From Actinoallomurus liliacearum (lineage in GTDB: Bacteria; Actinomycetota; Actinomycetes; Streptosporangiales; Streptosporangiaceae), in contig NZ_BAABHJ010000028.1 in NCBI RefSeq assembly GCF_039542035.1, forward strand, positions 7,514 through 71,513: a stretch of 64,000 bases of DNA, read 5' to 3'. Shown piece after piece: positions 9,244 to 17,737 of the stretch; positions within the stretch are counted from its first letter, which is position 1; every line of letters starts with the position of its first letter. The notes beneath the pieces were generated by a model. It was not told the origin of the DNA. It saw only the letters and a list, made by a program, of their open reading frames with translations, and searched no databases. Made by a program: the position numbers and the translations under genes.

Positions 9244-10542
9244 GTGGACAGTCACCAATCGCTCGGGCAACGGATCCGCTGGGCACGGATGCGTAAGGGC
9301 CTTTCGCAGGCGCAACTGGCTCTCCCTGAGCTGTCCGACAGCTACGTCTCCCTGATCGAGAGTGGAAAGCGCACCCCCACCCCGGAGGTCGTACGGCTCC
9401 TGGCCCGCAAGCTCGGCTGCTCGGCGTCCTACCTCTCCAGCGGCATCGACGAGGCCACCCAGGACCGGCTGCAGACGACGCTCGACCAGGCCGAGACCGC
9501 GCTGCGGGGCGGCCGGGCGACCGAGGCGCGGGATCGCTTCGCGGAGCTGCTCGCCGACCCGGCGCTCAGCAGCCTGCCCGAGCCGGCGCGCCGGGCGCGC
9601 TGGGGACACGCTCTCGCCCTCGAGGCGGCCGGCGCGATCGAGGAGGCCCTCCGCGAGTTCGCCGCCCTCGGGTCGGCCCTCTCGCCGGAGTACGACACCG
9701 ACGAGTGGATCCGCGTGAACGTCGCGGCCGCCCGCTGCCATTGGGACCACGGCGACCTGACGGAGAGCGCGGCCGTGGCCGAGCGCGCGTTCGCGCGGGT
9801 CACCACGAAACAGGGGCCGTGGAGCGACGAGACGGTCAAGCTCGGCGCCACCCTCGTCGGCGTCTACCTCGAACGGGGCGACCTGGTCAGCGCGCGGCAG
9901 CTCACCGACCGGCTGGTCGAGCGCGCCGAGGCGACGGGCAGCCCGGTCGCCCGGATGGCCGCCTACTGGGAGGCCGCCCTGGTGGCCCAGCACAAGGCGG
10001 ACTTCGAAGGGGCCGTGACGTACGGGGAGCGGGCGCTCGCCCTCTTGGGCGAGGTCGCCGACCTGCGCGACGCCAGCCGGTTGCGGGGGGAGTACGCGAC
10101 CCTCATGCTGCTGGCCCGGCCGCAGGACGCGGCGCGCGCCCGTGACGAGCTCGAACGCGCCCTCCACGAGCGGACCGCGACCGGGGCGGCCGACGCCGAC
10201 ATCGCCTGGTGCCTGACCCAGCTCTCCCGCGCGGAGCTGGCGATGGGCGAGCCGCGGCGGGCCGCCGAACGGGCGAACGAGGCGCTCGAGATCCTCGGCA
10301 CCGAGGCCCGGCCGGCCACCGCCGGCGCCCTGATCGCGCTCGCCGAGGCCACGTTGCGGCTCAGCCGGCGGGAGGAGGCCACGGCGACGGTGGACCGCGC
10401 GATGGCGTGCCTCGGAGAGATCGGCCCTTCTCGTGAGGCGGCGCAGGGCTGGTTCCGGCTCGCCGAGCTGCTGTCGGACGCCGGGTCCCCGCAGCAGCGG
10501 GCCGACGCGTACCGGCAGGCGCTGGCCTGCGCGGGCCTGTGA
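9244..10542 (+). CDS. XRE-type HTH regulator with TPR-like C-terminal domain
   Basis: 432-residue regulator. Residues 7-70 form a Cro/C1-type HTH (LGQRIRWARMRKGLSQAQLA, SYVSLIESGKRTPTPEVVRLLARKL). The remaining 350 residues are Ala/Arg/Glu-rich helical pairs of about 34-40 residues, like TPR repeats of actinobacterial peptide-sensing regulators. The GTG at 9244 is the only start that keeps the HTH complete; the site upstream (AGTGGG) is weak. TAAAAG at 9229-9234 could be a -10 element, with TGATTC 17 bases before it, giving an almost leaderless transcript. The ligand and targets are unknown; no small peptide gene is visible beside it. Confidence 0.85.
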   Translation: MDSHQSLGQRIRWARMRKGLSQAQLALPELSDSYVSLIESGKRTPTPEVVRLLARKLGCSASYLSSGIDEATQDRLQTTLDQAETALRGGRATEARDRFAELLADPALSSLPEPARRARWGHALALEAAGAIEEALREFAALGSALSPEYDTDEWIRVNVAAARCHWDHGDLTESAAVAERAFARVTTKQGPWSDETVKLGATLVGVYLERGDLVSARQLTDRLVERAEATGSPVARMAAYWEAALVAQHKADFEGAVTYGERALALLGEVADLRDASRLRGEYATLMLLARPQDAARARDELERALHERTATGAADADIAWCLTQLSRAELAMGEPRRAAERANEALEILGTEARPATAGALIALAEATLRLSRREEATATVDRAMACLGEIGPSREAAQGWFRLAELLSDAGSPQQRADAYRQALACAGL

Positions 10543-10877
10543 CGGCGGTCGGGCGCGCCCTCCGAACGCCGATCCGTCCCGCCGTGCCCTGAACGCCGAT
10601 CCGTCCCGCCGTGCCCCGAACGCCGATCCGCCTCACCGCGCCCCCCGACGGTGAATAAGCTGAGGAGGTCCGGGGAGCGCTCCCGGCGGGCGGGCGGGCG
10701 GCCGAGGAGGCCGCAGGCCGTGCCCGCCCGAGTGGTGAGCGACCCCGGGAGACCCACCGACCCGGAGAGACGACCGCCTCGCCATGATGATCCTTTCGTT
10801 CGCGCACCGCCCCGGTGCCGCCGACGCCCACGCCGGCGCGCCGCGCGCAGCCGTCCTCCTTCGGCGGTCGGTCTCCC
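10543..10877. other. 335-base spacer with tandem repeats
   Basis: Between the HTH gene and the CopD/CtaG gene. The first third is occupied by 27-bp tandem repeats (10564-10644). The rest contains a GC-rich hairpin-forming stretch around 10670-10700 and no frame with protein-like composition. The start of the downstream gene could move up to 63 bases into this spacer. Confidence 0.6.
10564..10644. repeat. three tandem 27-bp repeats
   Basis: Units at 10564-10590, 10591-10617 and 10618-10644, each beginning GAACGCCGATCCG. Units 1 and 2 differ at one base and unit 3 diverges in its second half. The period is a multiple of three, but no gene is read through it. Confidence 0.85.
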
Positions 10878-12905
10878 GTGCGTAGGCACCGGCCGTACGC
10901 CGCGGCGGCACTCGTCGGCCTCACCAGCCTCGCCGCCCTCCTGATCGCGCTGGTCGCCGGCGGCGCGGTCCGCGAGAAGGTGATCAGTGGGCTCGCGGAC
11001 GCCGGCGCGCTGACCCGGTGGGGTCTGCCGGTCGCCCGGCTGGCCATGGACCTCGGGGGCGCGCTGACCGTCGGGACCCTGCTGTGCGCCGTCGCCCTGC
11101 TGCCCTCGGCCAAGGGCGTCATGGACCCCCAGGCCGTGCGGTACGTGCGGGCGACGTCCTGGATCGCCGCGGTCTGGGCGGCCGGCGCGGCCGCCACGCT
11201 GATCTTCACCGTCTCCGACATCCTGGGCGAGCCGGTCGGCACGGTCGCCGGCGGCAACGAACTGTCCAGCTACGTCGGGCAGCTCCCGCAGGGCACCGCG
11301 CTGATGATCGTCGTCCTGCTGGCCGCGATGATCGCCCTGCTGACCCGGACCGCGGCCACGCTGGGCAGCGCGGCGGGCCTGCTCGTCGTCGCCCTCGCCG
11401 CCCTGCTGCCGCCGCCGCTCACCGGCCACTCGGCGACCTCGCCCAACCACGAGCTGGCGATCAGCGGGCTGGCCATGCACGTCGTCGCGCTCGCGCCCTG
11501 GGTCGGCGGCCTGCTGGTCCTCACCTGGCACGCCGTCCACGACGGCGACCATCTCGGCGTGGCCGCCCACCGGTTCAGCCGGATGGCGCTGTGGTGCTTC
11601 GTCGCCGTCGGCGTCAGCGGTGTCGCGAACGCCATCTCCCGGCTGCCCACCCCCGCCCAGCTGTTCACCAGCGACTACGGCCGGCTGGTCCTCGCCAAGG
11701 TGGTGCTGTTCGTCCTCCTCGGGGCCGCCGGATGGCTCCACCGCGAACGCACGCTGCCCGCCGTCATGGCGCACAACCCCAAGGGGTACACGCGGCCGCC
11801 GGTCGGCCGTCCGCCGTGGCCGCTGGTGCGGCTCCTCGCCGCCGAGGCCTTCGTGATGGCCGCCACGATGGGCGTCGCCGTCGCGCTCGCCCGGACCGCT
11901 CCGCCCGCGCCGTCCGCCGAAGAGTCGCCGATCCGCAGCCTGCTCGGCTTCGACATGCCGCCGCCGGTCACCATCGGCCGGCTGGCGACCATGTGGCGGC
12001 CGGACCTGTTCTTCGGCGTCCTCGTCATCGTGCTGGGCGGCCTGTACCTCGCCGGCGTCTCCCGGCTGCGCCGGCGCGGCGACCGGTGGCCCGTGAGCCG
12101 GACCGTCTCCTGGTTCGTCGGCCTGATCACCGTGGTCGCGGTGACGATGACCGGCGCCGCGACCTACGCGCCGGTGCTGTTCAGCGTGCACATGGTGCAG
12201 CACATGACGCTGTCCATGCTCACCCCGATCTTCCTCGTGCTCGGCGCCCCGGTGACGCTGGCGCTGCGCGCGCTGAAGCCGGCCGCCATCCGGGGCGACC
12301 GCGGCCCGCGCGAGTGGCTGGCGGCGATGCTGAAGAGCCGGGCGGCCAAGTTCATCGGCCATCCGGCCGTCGCCACGGTCATCTTCATGGGCAGCACGTA
12401 CGCGCTGTACTTCACCCCGCTGTTCGGCTACCTCATGCGCGCCCACGTCGGCCACCTGGCGATGCTCGTGCACTTCATGGCGGCCGGCACCCTGTTCTTC
12501 TGGGTGCTGATCGGGGTCGATCCGACGCCGCGCCGGCTGCCGTACATCGCTCGAATCCTCCTGCTGTTCGTCACCATGCCGTTCCACGCCTTCTTCGGCA
12601 TCGCGCTGATGGAGCTCGGGCAGCCGATCGCCGAGGGCTGGTACAACTCGCTGCACCGGTCGTGGGGGCCGTCGATCCTCGTCGACCAGCAGACCGGCGG
12701 GGGGATCGCGTGGGCGTTCGGGGAGATCCCGACGTTCATCGTCCTGCTCGCGATCGTGTTCCAGTGGTTCATGGCGGATCAGCGCGTGGCGCGCCGCGAG
12801 GAGCGCCGCGCGGACCGGGCGGCGGCGCGCAAGGAGAACGACGAGCTGGCCGACTACAACGCCTACCTGGCGTCCCTGGACAAGCGGGCGCACAGCCAGG
12901 AGTGA
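10878..12905 (+). CDS. CopD-CtaG fusion: copper transport / cytochrome oxidase assembly protein
   Basis: About 675-residue polytopic membrane protein. The N-terminal half (about residues 15-310) has the eight-helix layout of CopD copper-resistance proteins, with LTGHSATSPNHELAI, HVVALAPWVGGLLVLTWHA and FSRMALWCFVAVGVSG. The C-terminal half (about 370-650) is a caa3-type CtaG domain with the HMVQHMTLSMLTPIFLVLGAP signature, likely involved in copper delivery to cytochrome c oxidase. This fusion is common in actinobacteria. The GTG at 10878 puts the first transmembrane segment (AAAALVGLTSLAALLIALVAG) next to a short basic N-terminus; an in-frame GTG at 10815 would add 21 residues and has no ribosome site. 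Confidence 0.88.
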   Translation: MRRHRPYAAAALVGLTSLAALLIALVAGGAVREKVISGLADAGALTRWGLPVARLAMDLGGALTVGTLLCAVALLPSAKGVMDPQAVRYVRATSWIAAVWAAGAAATLIFTVSDILGEPVGTVAGGNELSSYVGQLPQGTALMIVVLLAAMIALLTRTAATLGSAAGLLVVALAALLPPPLTGHSATSPNHELAISGLAMHVVALAPWVGGLLVLTWHAVHDGDHLGVAAHRFSRMALWCFVAVGVSGVANAISRLPTPAQLFTSDYGRLVLAKVVLFVLLGAAGWLHRERTLPAVMAHNPKGYTRPPVGRPPWPLVRLLAAEAFVMAATMGVAVALARTAPPAPSAEESPIRSLLGFDMPPPVTIGRLATMWRPDLFFGVLVIVLGGLYLAGVSRLRRRGDRWPVSRTVSWFVGLITVVAVTMTGAATYAPVLFSVHMVQHMTLSMLTPIFLVLGAPVTLALRALKPAAIRGDRGPREWLAAMLKSRAAKFIGHPAVATVIFMGSTYALYFTPLFGYLMRAHVGHLAMLVHFMAAGTLFFWVLIGVDPTPRRLPYIARILLLFVTMPFHAFFGIALMELGQPIAEGWYNSLHRSWGPSILVDQQTGGGIAWAFGEIPTFIVLLAIVFQWFMADQRVARREERRADRAAARKENDELADYNAYLASLDKRAHSQE

Positions 12906-12975
12906 CGGGTTCGGCGGTTTCGCCGAGCGCGGAGACCCCTATGCCCGACGCCGTCGTGAGGGAAGGCTGACCCTC

Positions 12976-13938
12976 ATGGGTGACTTCCGGTTCTCCTTCG
13001 TCCTTCTCGGCACGTCGTCGCACGCGGAGCTCGTCGAGCGCTGCCAGGAGGCCGAGCGCCTCGGCTACGACACCGTCTTCGCCGCCGACCACCTCGGGGT
13101 GCCCGCGCCCTTCCCGACGCTCGTCGCGGCGGCCGCGGCGACCCGGCGGCTCCGGGTCGGCACCCTCGTGCTGAACGCCCCCTTCTGGAACCCGGCGCTG
13201 CTCGCCCGGGAGGTGGCCACCACCGACCTCCTCACCGACGGCCGGCTGGAGGTCGGGCTCGGCGCGGGGTACGTCAAGTGGGAGTTCGACGAGGCCGGCA
13301 TCGCGTGGGAGCCGTTCGGCGCCCGCGCCGACCGTCTCGAGGCGACCGTCGACGAGCTGACCCGGCTGTTCGCCGCGGGCGGCTACGAGCGGCAGGCCGC
13401 GCTGCGCGAGTCCTACGGGTTGCCGGTGCTCGCGCCGGTGCAGCGGCGGGGCTTCGCCGGATCCGGGCCGCCGCTGCTGATCGGCGGCATGGGGGACCGG
13501 ACCCTGCGGATCGCGGCCGAACGCGCCGACATCGTCGGGATCGCCGGGACGCTGCAGGTCAAGGGGCGGCCGCCGGGCACCTTGCGCCTCGCGACGGCGG
13601 CCGAGACGGACGAGCGCGTGCGGTACGCCCGCGAGTGCGCCGGTGCGCGGGCCGACCGGATCGAGTGGCAGACCCTGGTGCAGATGGTGCGCCGGACCGA
13701 CGACCGCCGGGCCGTGGCCGAGGAGCTCAGCACCCGGTACGACGGGGCGTTGAGCGCCGAGGAGGTCCTCGACACGCCGTTCGTTCTGATCGGCACCGTC
13801 GAGGAGATGGCCGAGCGGATCCTGCGCGACCGCGAGCGGTACGGCTTCACCTACTACACGGTGCACGCGCCGTTCATCGAGGAGTTCGCCCCCGTCATCG
13901 AGCGCGTACGGGCGCTCACGCGCGGTCGGCACGGTTAG
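12976..13938 (+). CDS. LLM-class F420-dependent oxidoreductase
   Basis: 320-residue luciferase-like TIM-barrel protein of the TIGR03621-like F420-dependent group. Typical segments are RFSFVLLGTSSHAELVERCQEAERLGYDTVFAADHLG at the N-terminus, RLRVGTLVLNAPFWNPALLAREVATTDLLTDGRLEVGLGAGYVKWEFD, and PLLIGGMGDRTLRIAAERADIVG. These bind the deazaflavin and the barrel core; the substrate is unknown. AAGG precedes the ATG. An F420-reducing enzyme encoded at 20260-20940 could recycle the cofactor. It precedes a lipoprotein protease gene by 29 bases, possibly in one transcript. Confidence 0.9.
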   Translation: MGDFRFSFVLLGTSSHAELVERCQEAERLGYDTVFAADHLGVPAPFPTLVAAAAATRRLRVGTLVLNAPFWNPALLAREVATTDLLTDGRLEVGLGAGYVKWEFDEAGIAWEPFGARADRLEATVDELTRLFAAGGYERQAALRESYGLPVLAPVQRRGFAGSGPPLLIGGMGDRTLRIAAERADIVGIAGTLQVKGRPPGTLRLATAAETDERVRYARECAGARADRIEWQTLVQMVRRTDDRRAVAEELSTRYDGALSAEEVLDTPFVLIGTVEEMAERILRDRERYGFTYYTVHAPFIEEFAPVIERVRALTRGRHG

Positions 13939-13967
13939 CCGGCCCGGCGGCGGGAACGTCCGTTCCT

Positions 13968-14546
13968 GTGTCCCGCACGATGATCACCGGGCTGCTGCTG
14001 GCCGCCGCGCTGCCGATGGCCGCCGGCTGCGCCGAGACACACGCCCGGCCGACCGCCGACCTGAGCGTCGGGACGCCGGCCGCCTCCGCTCGGGCGCGGG
14101 CGTCAGCGGTCGGATCGGCGCCCGGATCGCTGGGCGTGCCCCTTCCGTCGGACACCGACCAGAGCTTCTCGCTGCCCATGCGGGTCATCCGCAACGGCGG
14201 CGGCACCCTCGTCTTCGTCCCGATCCGGGTCAACGGCATGGGGCCGTACGAGTTCGTCCTGGACACCGGGTCGTCGAACTCCTCCGTCGACCGCAGCCTC
14301 GTCCGGCGCCTGGCGCTGCCGCGCACCGGGCAGGAGCACCGTGTCCAGGGCGTCACGGGCAGCGGGATGGTCCCGATCGTCAAGGTGCGGAGCTGGACGC
14401 TCGGCGGTGTTCCGCTCCGGGCGACGTCGCTGGCGGTGGTCGACCTGAACATGGGCGTGGCCGGGCTGCTCGGCTCGGACGAACTCCGCCACTTCAGCAG
14501 CGTCACCCTCGACTTCAGCCGCGACCGCATCAACTTCCGGAAATAG
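13968..14546 (+). CDS. retropepsin-like aspartic protease lipoprotein
   Basis: 192-residue predicted lipoprotein with a retroviral-type (clan AA) aspartyl protease domain. The signal peptide ends in a lipobox-like MAAGC with Cys 21 (GTG start at 13968; an ATG lies four codons on). A low-complexity Ala/Ser/Arg linker reaches about residue 55. The active-site motif is VLDTGSSNS with Asp 99. Then come VTGSGMVPIVKVRSWTLGGVPL and the hydrophobic GLLGSDELRHF loop, as in single-domain, dimer-forming bacterial retropepsins. The substrate is unknown. It converges on the HtrA-like gene 43 bases away, so two envelope proteases sit side by side. Confidence 0.8.
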   Translation: MSRTMITGLLLAAALPMAAGCAETHARPTADLSVGTPAASARARASAVGSAPGSLGVPLPSDTDQSFSLPMRVIRNGGGTLVFVPIRVNGMGPYEFVLDTGSSNSSVDRSLVRRLALPRTGQEHRVQGVTGSGMVPIVKVRSWTLGGVPLRATSLAVVDLNMGVAGLLGSDELRHFSSVTLDFSRDRINFRK

Positions 14547-14589
14547 GTGGTGGCCGTTACGGCCGGCCGGGCGGCGTCTCGGGGTTCGG

Positions 14590-15645
14590 CTAGCCGGGCA
14601 GCTGGCCGAGCGCGATATTGACGATGGTCTTGCTGCCGTCGGGGTGCTGGACCACCACCGGGACGGTCTGTCCGGGTTTGAGGCCGGCGAGGACGTCGGA
14701 CAGGTCGGAGGTGCTCGGCGTCTTGGTGCGGTTGACCGACACGATGATGTCGTTGGGCCGGATCCCGGCCCTGTCGGCGGGACCGTCCCTCGTCACCGAC
14801 ACCACGCCGACGCCGACGACGTTGCCCGACAGGTCGGCGACGTCCCGGACCGTGATGCCGAGCGCGGCCCGGCCGGAGTTGGTCACCCGGCCCGATCTGA
14901 TCAACTGGTCGGCGATCAACTTCACCGTGTTGCTCGGGATCGCGAACCCGATCCCCGCGGCCGCGCCGCCGATCTGCGGGTCGGAGGCGGCCAGCGCCGG
15001 GATGCCGATGACCTCGTTCTCCAGCGTCACGAGCGCGCCGCCGCTGTTGCCCGGGTTGATCGGCGCGCTGGTCTGTACGGCGCCCGAGATGGTCGCGCCG
15101 GGGAACGCGCCCTCGCGCGGAGAGGAGACCGTGCGGCCCACCGCGGAGATGATGCCGCTGGTCACGCTGCCCGACAGGCCGAGCGGGTTGCCCATCGCCA
15201 GCACGATCTCGCCCACCGACAGGCGGCTGGAGTCGCCGAACCGCGCGGGCCGCAGCGACGACGCGTCGTTCACCCGGACGACGGCCAGGTCGTCCGGGGA
15301 GTACTGGCCGATGAGCGTCGCGGGGAGCGCCTTCTTGCCGGTCGCGGTGGTCACCCGCAACCGGTTGGCCCCGGCGACGACGTGCGAGTTGGTGACGATG
15401 TCACCCTTGTTGTCGTAGATGACCCCGGACCCGAGCCCGGTGTCGGTGTCGATCTGCACGACGGAGGGGAGCACCGCCTTGACGACCCGCTCGTAGTCCT
15501 GCTCGAGCCGCAGCCCGCCGCCCTGGCCCGGCGGCGCGGGCGCCGTCGTGGCCGTGTTCGTGTTCTTCGCGTCGCCGCCCCCGCACCCGGCGATCAGGAC
15601 GAGCGCAGTGATCATGGTGACGCCACATCGCGTCATGTGTCCCAC
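14590..15645 (-). CDS. HtrA/DegP-like serine protease lipoprotein with PDZ domain
   Basis: 351-residue trypsin-like protease. The signal peptide ends LIAGC with Cys 21, predicting a lipid-anchored extracytoplasmic enzyme, followed by a short Thr/Pro/Gly linker. The catalytic triad is readable: His 88 (TNSHVV), Asp 119 (DDLAVV) and Ser 201 (NPGNSGGAL). A PDZ domain (about 255-345) contains GPADRAGIRPNDIIVSVN. The GTG at 15645 is preferred over the ATG nine bases later because GGAAGAG lies seven bases before it. The role is extracytoplasmic protein quality control or stress proteolysis. Confidence 0.92.
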   Translation of the reverse strand: MGHMTRCGVTMITALVLIAGCGGGDAKNTNTATTAPAPPGQGGGLRLEQDYERVVKAVLPSVVQIDTDTGLGSGVIYDNKGDIVTNSHVVAGANRLRVTTATGKKALPATLIGQYSPDDLAVVRVNDASSLRPARFGDSSRLSVGEIVLAMGNPLGLSGSVTSGIISAVGRTVSSPREGAFPGATISGAVQTSAPINPGNSGGALVTLENEVIGIPALAASDPQIGGAAAGIGFAIPSNTVKLIADQLIRSGRVTNSGRAALGITVRDVADLSGNVVGVGVVSVTRDGPADRAGIRPNDIIVSVNRTKTPSTSDLSDVLAGLKPGQTVPVVVQHPDGSKTIVNIALGQLPG

Positions 15646-15727
15646 ATCACTGCTCTTCCCAGCAGGTCGGCCGGGTAAAGCGCCACGGCCTGCCGGGTAC
15701 GGGCAAGTACCGCCGGGTCGGCGTCGA

Positions 15728-16468
15728 TCAGCCGCCGTGGTACTCGAGCCAGTGCGCGGCGAAGGACCCGGCGGACGAGCGGACACCGAGGACCACGATG
15801 CCGAGCGTGAGCAGCGGCGTGACCACCCACTTCTCCACGGCGCCGTTGGTGTGCCCCACCAGCGGGATCGCGAGCCGCCAGGGGATGGGCCAGAAGACGG
15901 GGCAGCCCTGCGGCGTGATGCTGTCGGTGACGACGTGCGCGAGGCAGCCGAGCCCGACCGCGAACCCGGCCCACCCCAGCGTGAACCCGTGCCCGCCGAT
16001 GCCCGGCCCGGCGAAGTGCATCCCGGCCATCAGGAAGGTCAGGCCGCCGGCGATCGCGGCGTTGAGCAGCGCGTCGAAGTGCTCGCGCTCCGGAACGCGG
16101 ATCCCGATGCCGCGCAGGCCCAGGCCGATGATCAGGAACAGCATCACCCACCACGCCTGGACGACGTGTTCCGACAGCCAGTCGGCGCCGAGGGCCATGG
16201 CGACGCAGAACAGCAGCGAGTGGGTGGCATGCCGGTGCCCGCCGGACACCGCCGAGATGGCGCGGCACAGGGCGCGGGTGACCGGCCCGAACGTGTTGGC
16301 GATCGTGCCGTCGTGGTGGTCGAGGTCGGGCAGCAGCGCCGCCCCGGCGCAGACGACCGCTCCGGCCGCGATCTGACCGGGGGTCATCCGCATCCCGTAG
16401 TCGGTCAGGAAGGGGACGGTCCCGAGCCAGGCCGCGGCCCCCGCCAGCGCATGCGTATGGCCCATCAT
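15728..16468 (-). CDS. DUF457 / YdjM-like membrane-bound metal-dependent hydrolase
   Basis: 246-residue membrane protein of the DUF457 (YdjM-like) family. Histidines cluster as expected for a metal site: MMGHTHALAG at the start, LLPDLDHHDGTIA near residue 47, GGHRHATHSL near 77 and AHVVTDSITPQGC near 185. Four to five hydrophobic segments separate them. The hydrolase label is a family prediction; some relatives respond to DNA damage or alter membrane lipids. There is no obvious partner; the gene follows 257 bases of non-coding DNA downstream of the phosphoesterase gene, where I saw nothing supportable. Confidence 0.85.
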   Translation of the reverse strand: MMGHTHALAGAAAWLGTVPFLTDYGMRMTPGQIAAGAVVCAGAALLPDLDHHDGTIANTFGPVTRALCRAISAVSGGHRHATHSLLFCVAMALGADWLSEHVVQAWWVMLFLIIGLGLRGIGIRVPEREHFDALLNAAIAGGLTFLMAGMHFAGPGIGGHGFTLGWAGFAVGLGCLAHVVTDSITPQGCPVFWPIPWRLAIPLVGHTNGAVEKWVVTPLLTLGIVVLGVRSSAGSFAAHWLEYHGG

Positions 16469-16725
16469 GTGAAGATCACCCGCTCTGTTGCCACGCGCGG
16501 AATGTAGCCCGCTTCGAGGAGAACGGACGCGCGACGCGCCGAAGCGGTTCCCGTGATCGACGCGACATCGCCGTGGCCCGCGGGCCCGTTCCCCGTACCC
16601 GGGAGGCGACGTGGGAGGCCGGCGTCTCGACGCGCGCGGCGGTGCGCGCCCGCGCTACACGGTCCGCGGCGTCAGGGCGGCGATGTCGCGCCCCCGCGGG
16701 GAGTCGAGGCGACAGTCCAGGGCGG

Positions 16726-17703
16726 TCAGGAATCCCGGACCGGGATGAGACGCCAGTCGGCCTTCTCCTGGTCGTACGGCGCGTCGAGACGCTTGGCGAC
16801 GACGCCCGGCAGGCCCTGCTCGCGAGCCGCGGCCCGTACCGCCTCGCCGTCGTCGAAGCAGGGCGCGGTCTGCCACCGGGGCCCGGCGAGGCCCAGCCCC
16901 TCGAGCAGTTCCCGTCGCCGCCGGTACGGCTCGTCGACGAGCGGGCGGCCGTCGAGGTACAGCAGGTCGAAGACCAGGTAGGTCTCGCGCCCCTCGAGGT
17001 CGGTGACCTCGCCGTCCAGGACGACCCGGTGGGCGGAGAGCGACTCACCGAGGCCGGACGGGGCCTTGGCGGCCCTTCCGTCGCCGTCGAGGGCGCGCGT
17101 CGTACCGCGGTCGGAGAACACGATCGACCGGCGTCCGCCCCACGCGAACTCGAAGCCGTACGCGTCCGCGCGCCGGGGGAGGCGCTCCCGCCGCTCCGGC
17201 CGTACCGGGTCGATCCGCTCGGGCATCGGCGCCGCGTCCGGGTCGACCGGCGGATCCATACGGTGGATCATCCAGTTCTCACCGCCGGTCGGAAACAGCA
17301 CGTACCGGCCCGAGACGCGGTTCCCGCGCAGGACCACCTTGACCTCGCGGTCGGTCCACTTCTCCGTCTCGTACGTGCCGCGGTCCCAGATGGTCACCTG
17401 GCCGCCGCCGTACTCGCCCTTCGGGATCTCCCCGGCGAAGGACGCGTACTCCAGCGGATGGTCCTCGGTGTGCACGGCGAGGTGGTTGGTCCGCGGATCG
17501 TCCGGCAGGCCCTTCGGCAGCGCCCAGGAGACGAGCACGCCGTCGCGTTCGAGCCGGAAGTCCCAGTGCAGCCGCCGCGCGTGATGCTCCTGGACCACGA
17601 ACGTGTCGTCGTCGCCCCGGGGGAGCGGCCCCTCGTCCGGAACCGGCTCCGGCGTACGGCCCGCGTCGCGCTTCTGGCGGTAAGTCCCGAGTCTGTCGGC
17701 CAC
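16726..17703 (-). CDS. LigD-type 3'-phosphoesterase with degenerate ligase domain
   Basis: 325-residue two-domain protein. Residues 30-150 match the LigD phosphoesterase module, which trims 3' ends in non-homologous end joining; QEHHARRLHWDFRLE and HTEDHP supply the expected His 40, His 46, Asp 48, Arg 50 and His 82. Residues 180-322 resemble the adenylation domain of ATP-dependent ligases (VVLDGEV, VFDLLYLDG, GVVAKRLDAPY), but the nucleophilic lysine of motif I is absent: the usual EPKWDG reads EFAWGG. Motif IV has Pro for Glu (PGVVAK) and motif V lacks its lysine (WRLIPV). There is no OB-fold. It probably processes ends or binds DNA without ligating. No Ku or polymerase gene is nearby. Confidence 0.87.
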   Translation of the reverse strand: MADRLGTYRQKRDAGRTPEPVPDEGPLPRGDDDTFVVQEHHARRLHWDFRLERDGVLVSWALPKGLPDDPRTNHLAVHTEDHPLEYASFAGEIPKGEYGGGQVTIWDRGTYETEKWTDREVKVVLRGNRVSGRYVLFPTGGENWMIHRMDPPVDPDAAPMPERIDPVRPERRERLPRRADAYGFEFAWGGRRSIVFSDRGTTRALDGDGRAAKAPSGLGESLSAHRVVLDGEVTDLEGRETYLVFDLLYLDGRPLVDEPYRRRRELLEGLGLAGPRWQTAPCFDDGEAVRAAAREQGLPGVVAKRLDAPYDQEKADWRLIPVRDS

Positions 17704-17737
17704 GGCGCGGTACGTACCCGCGAGGAACCGGCCTATC

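Noticed and set aside
10564..10644. CRISPR-like array
   Set aside because: The repeats are directly adjacent with no spacers, and no cas genes are present.
10651..10944. 97-codon plus-strand frame in the spacer before CopD/CtaG
   Set aside because: Arg/Pro-rich, no ribosome site, and it runs into the CopD/CtaG gene in another frame.
9963..12893. Long minus-strand frame opposite the HTH and CopD/CtaG genes
   Set aside because: Composition is Asp/Arg/Gly/Gln repeats typical of antisense reading in GC-rich DNA; the plus-strand genes have clear domains.
13278..13967. Upstream extension of the aspartic-protease lipoprotein through the F420 oxidoreductase gene
   Set aside because: It is an out-of-frame shadow of that gene; the signal peptide and lipobox start at 13968.
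16726..17703. Functional ATP-dependent DNA ligase
   Set aside because: The motif I lysine, motif IV glutamate and motif V lysine are absent and there is no OB-fold.
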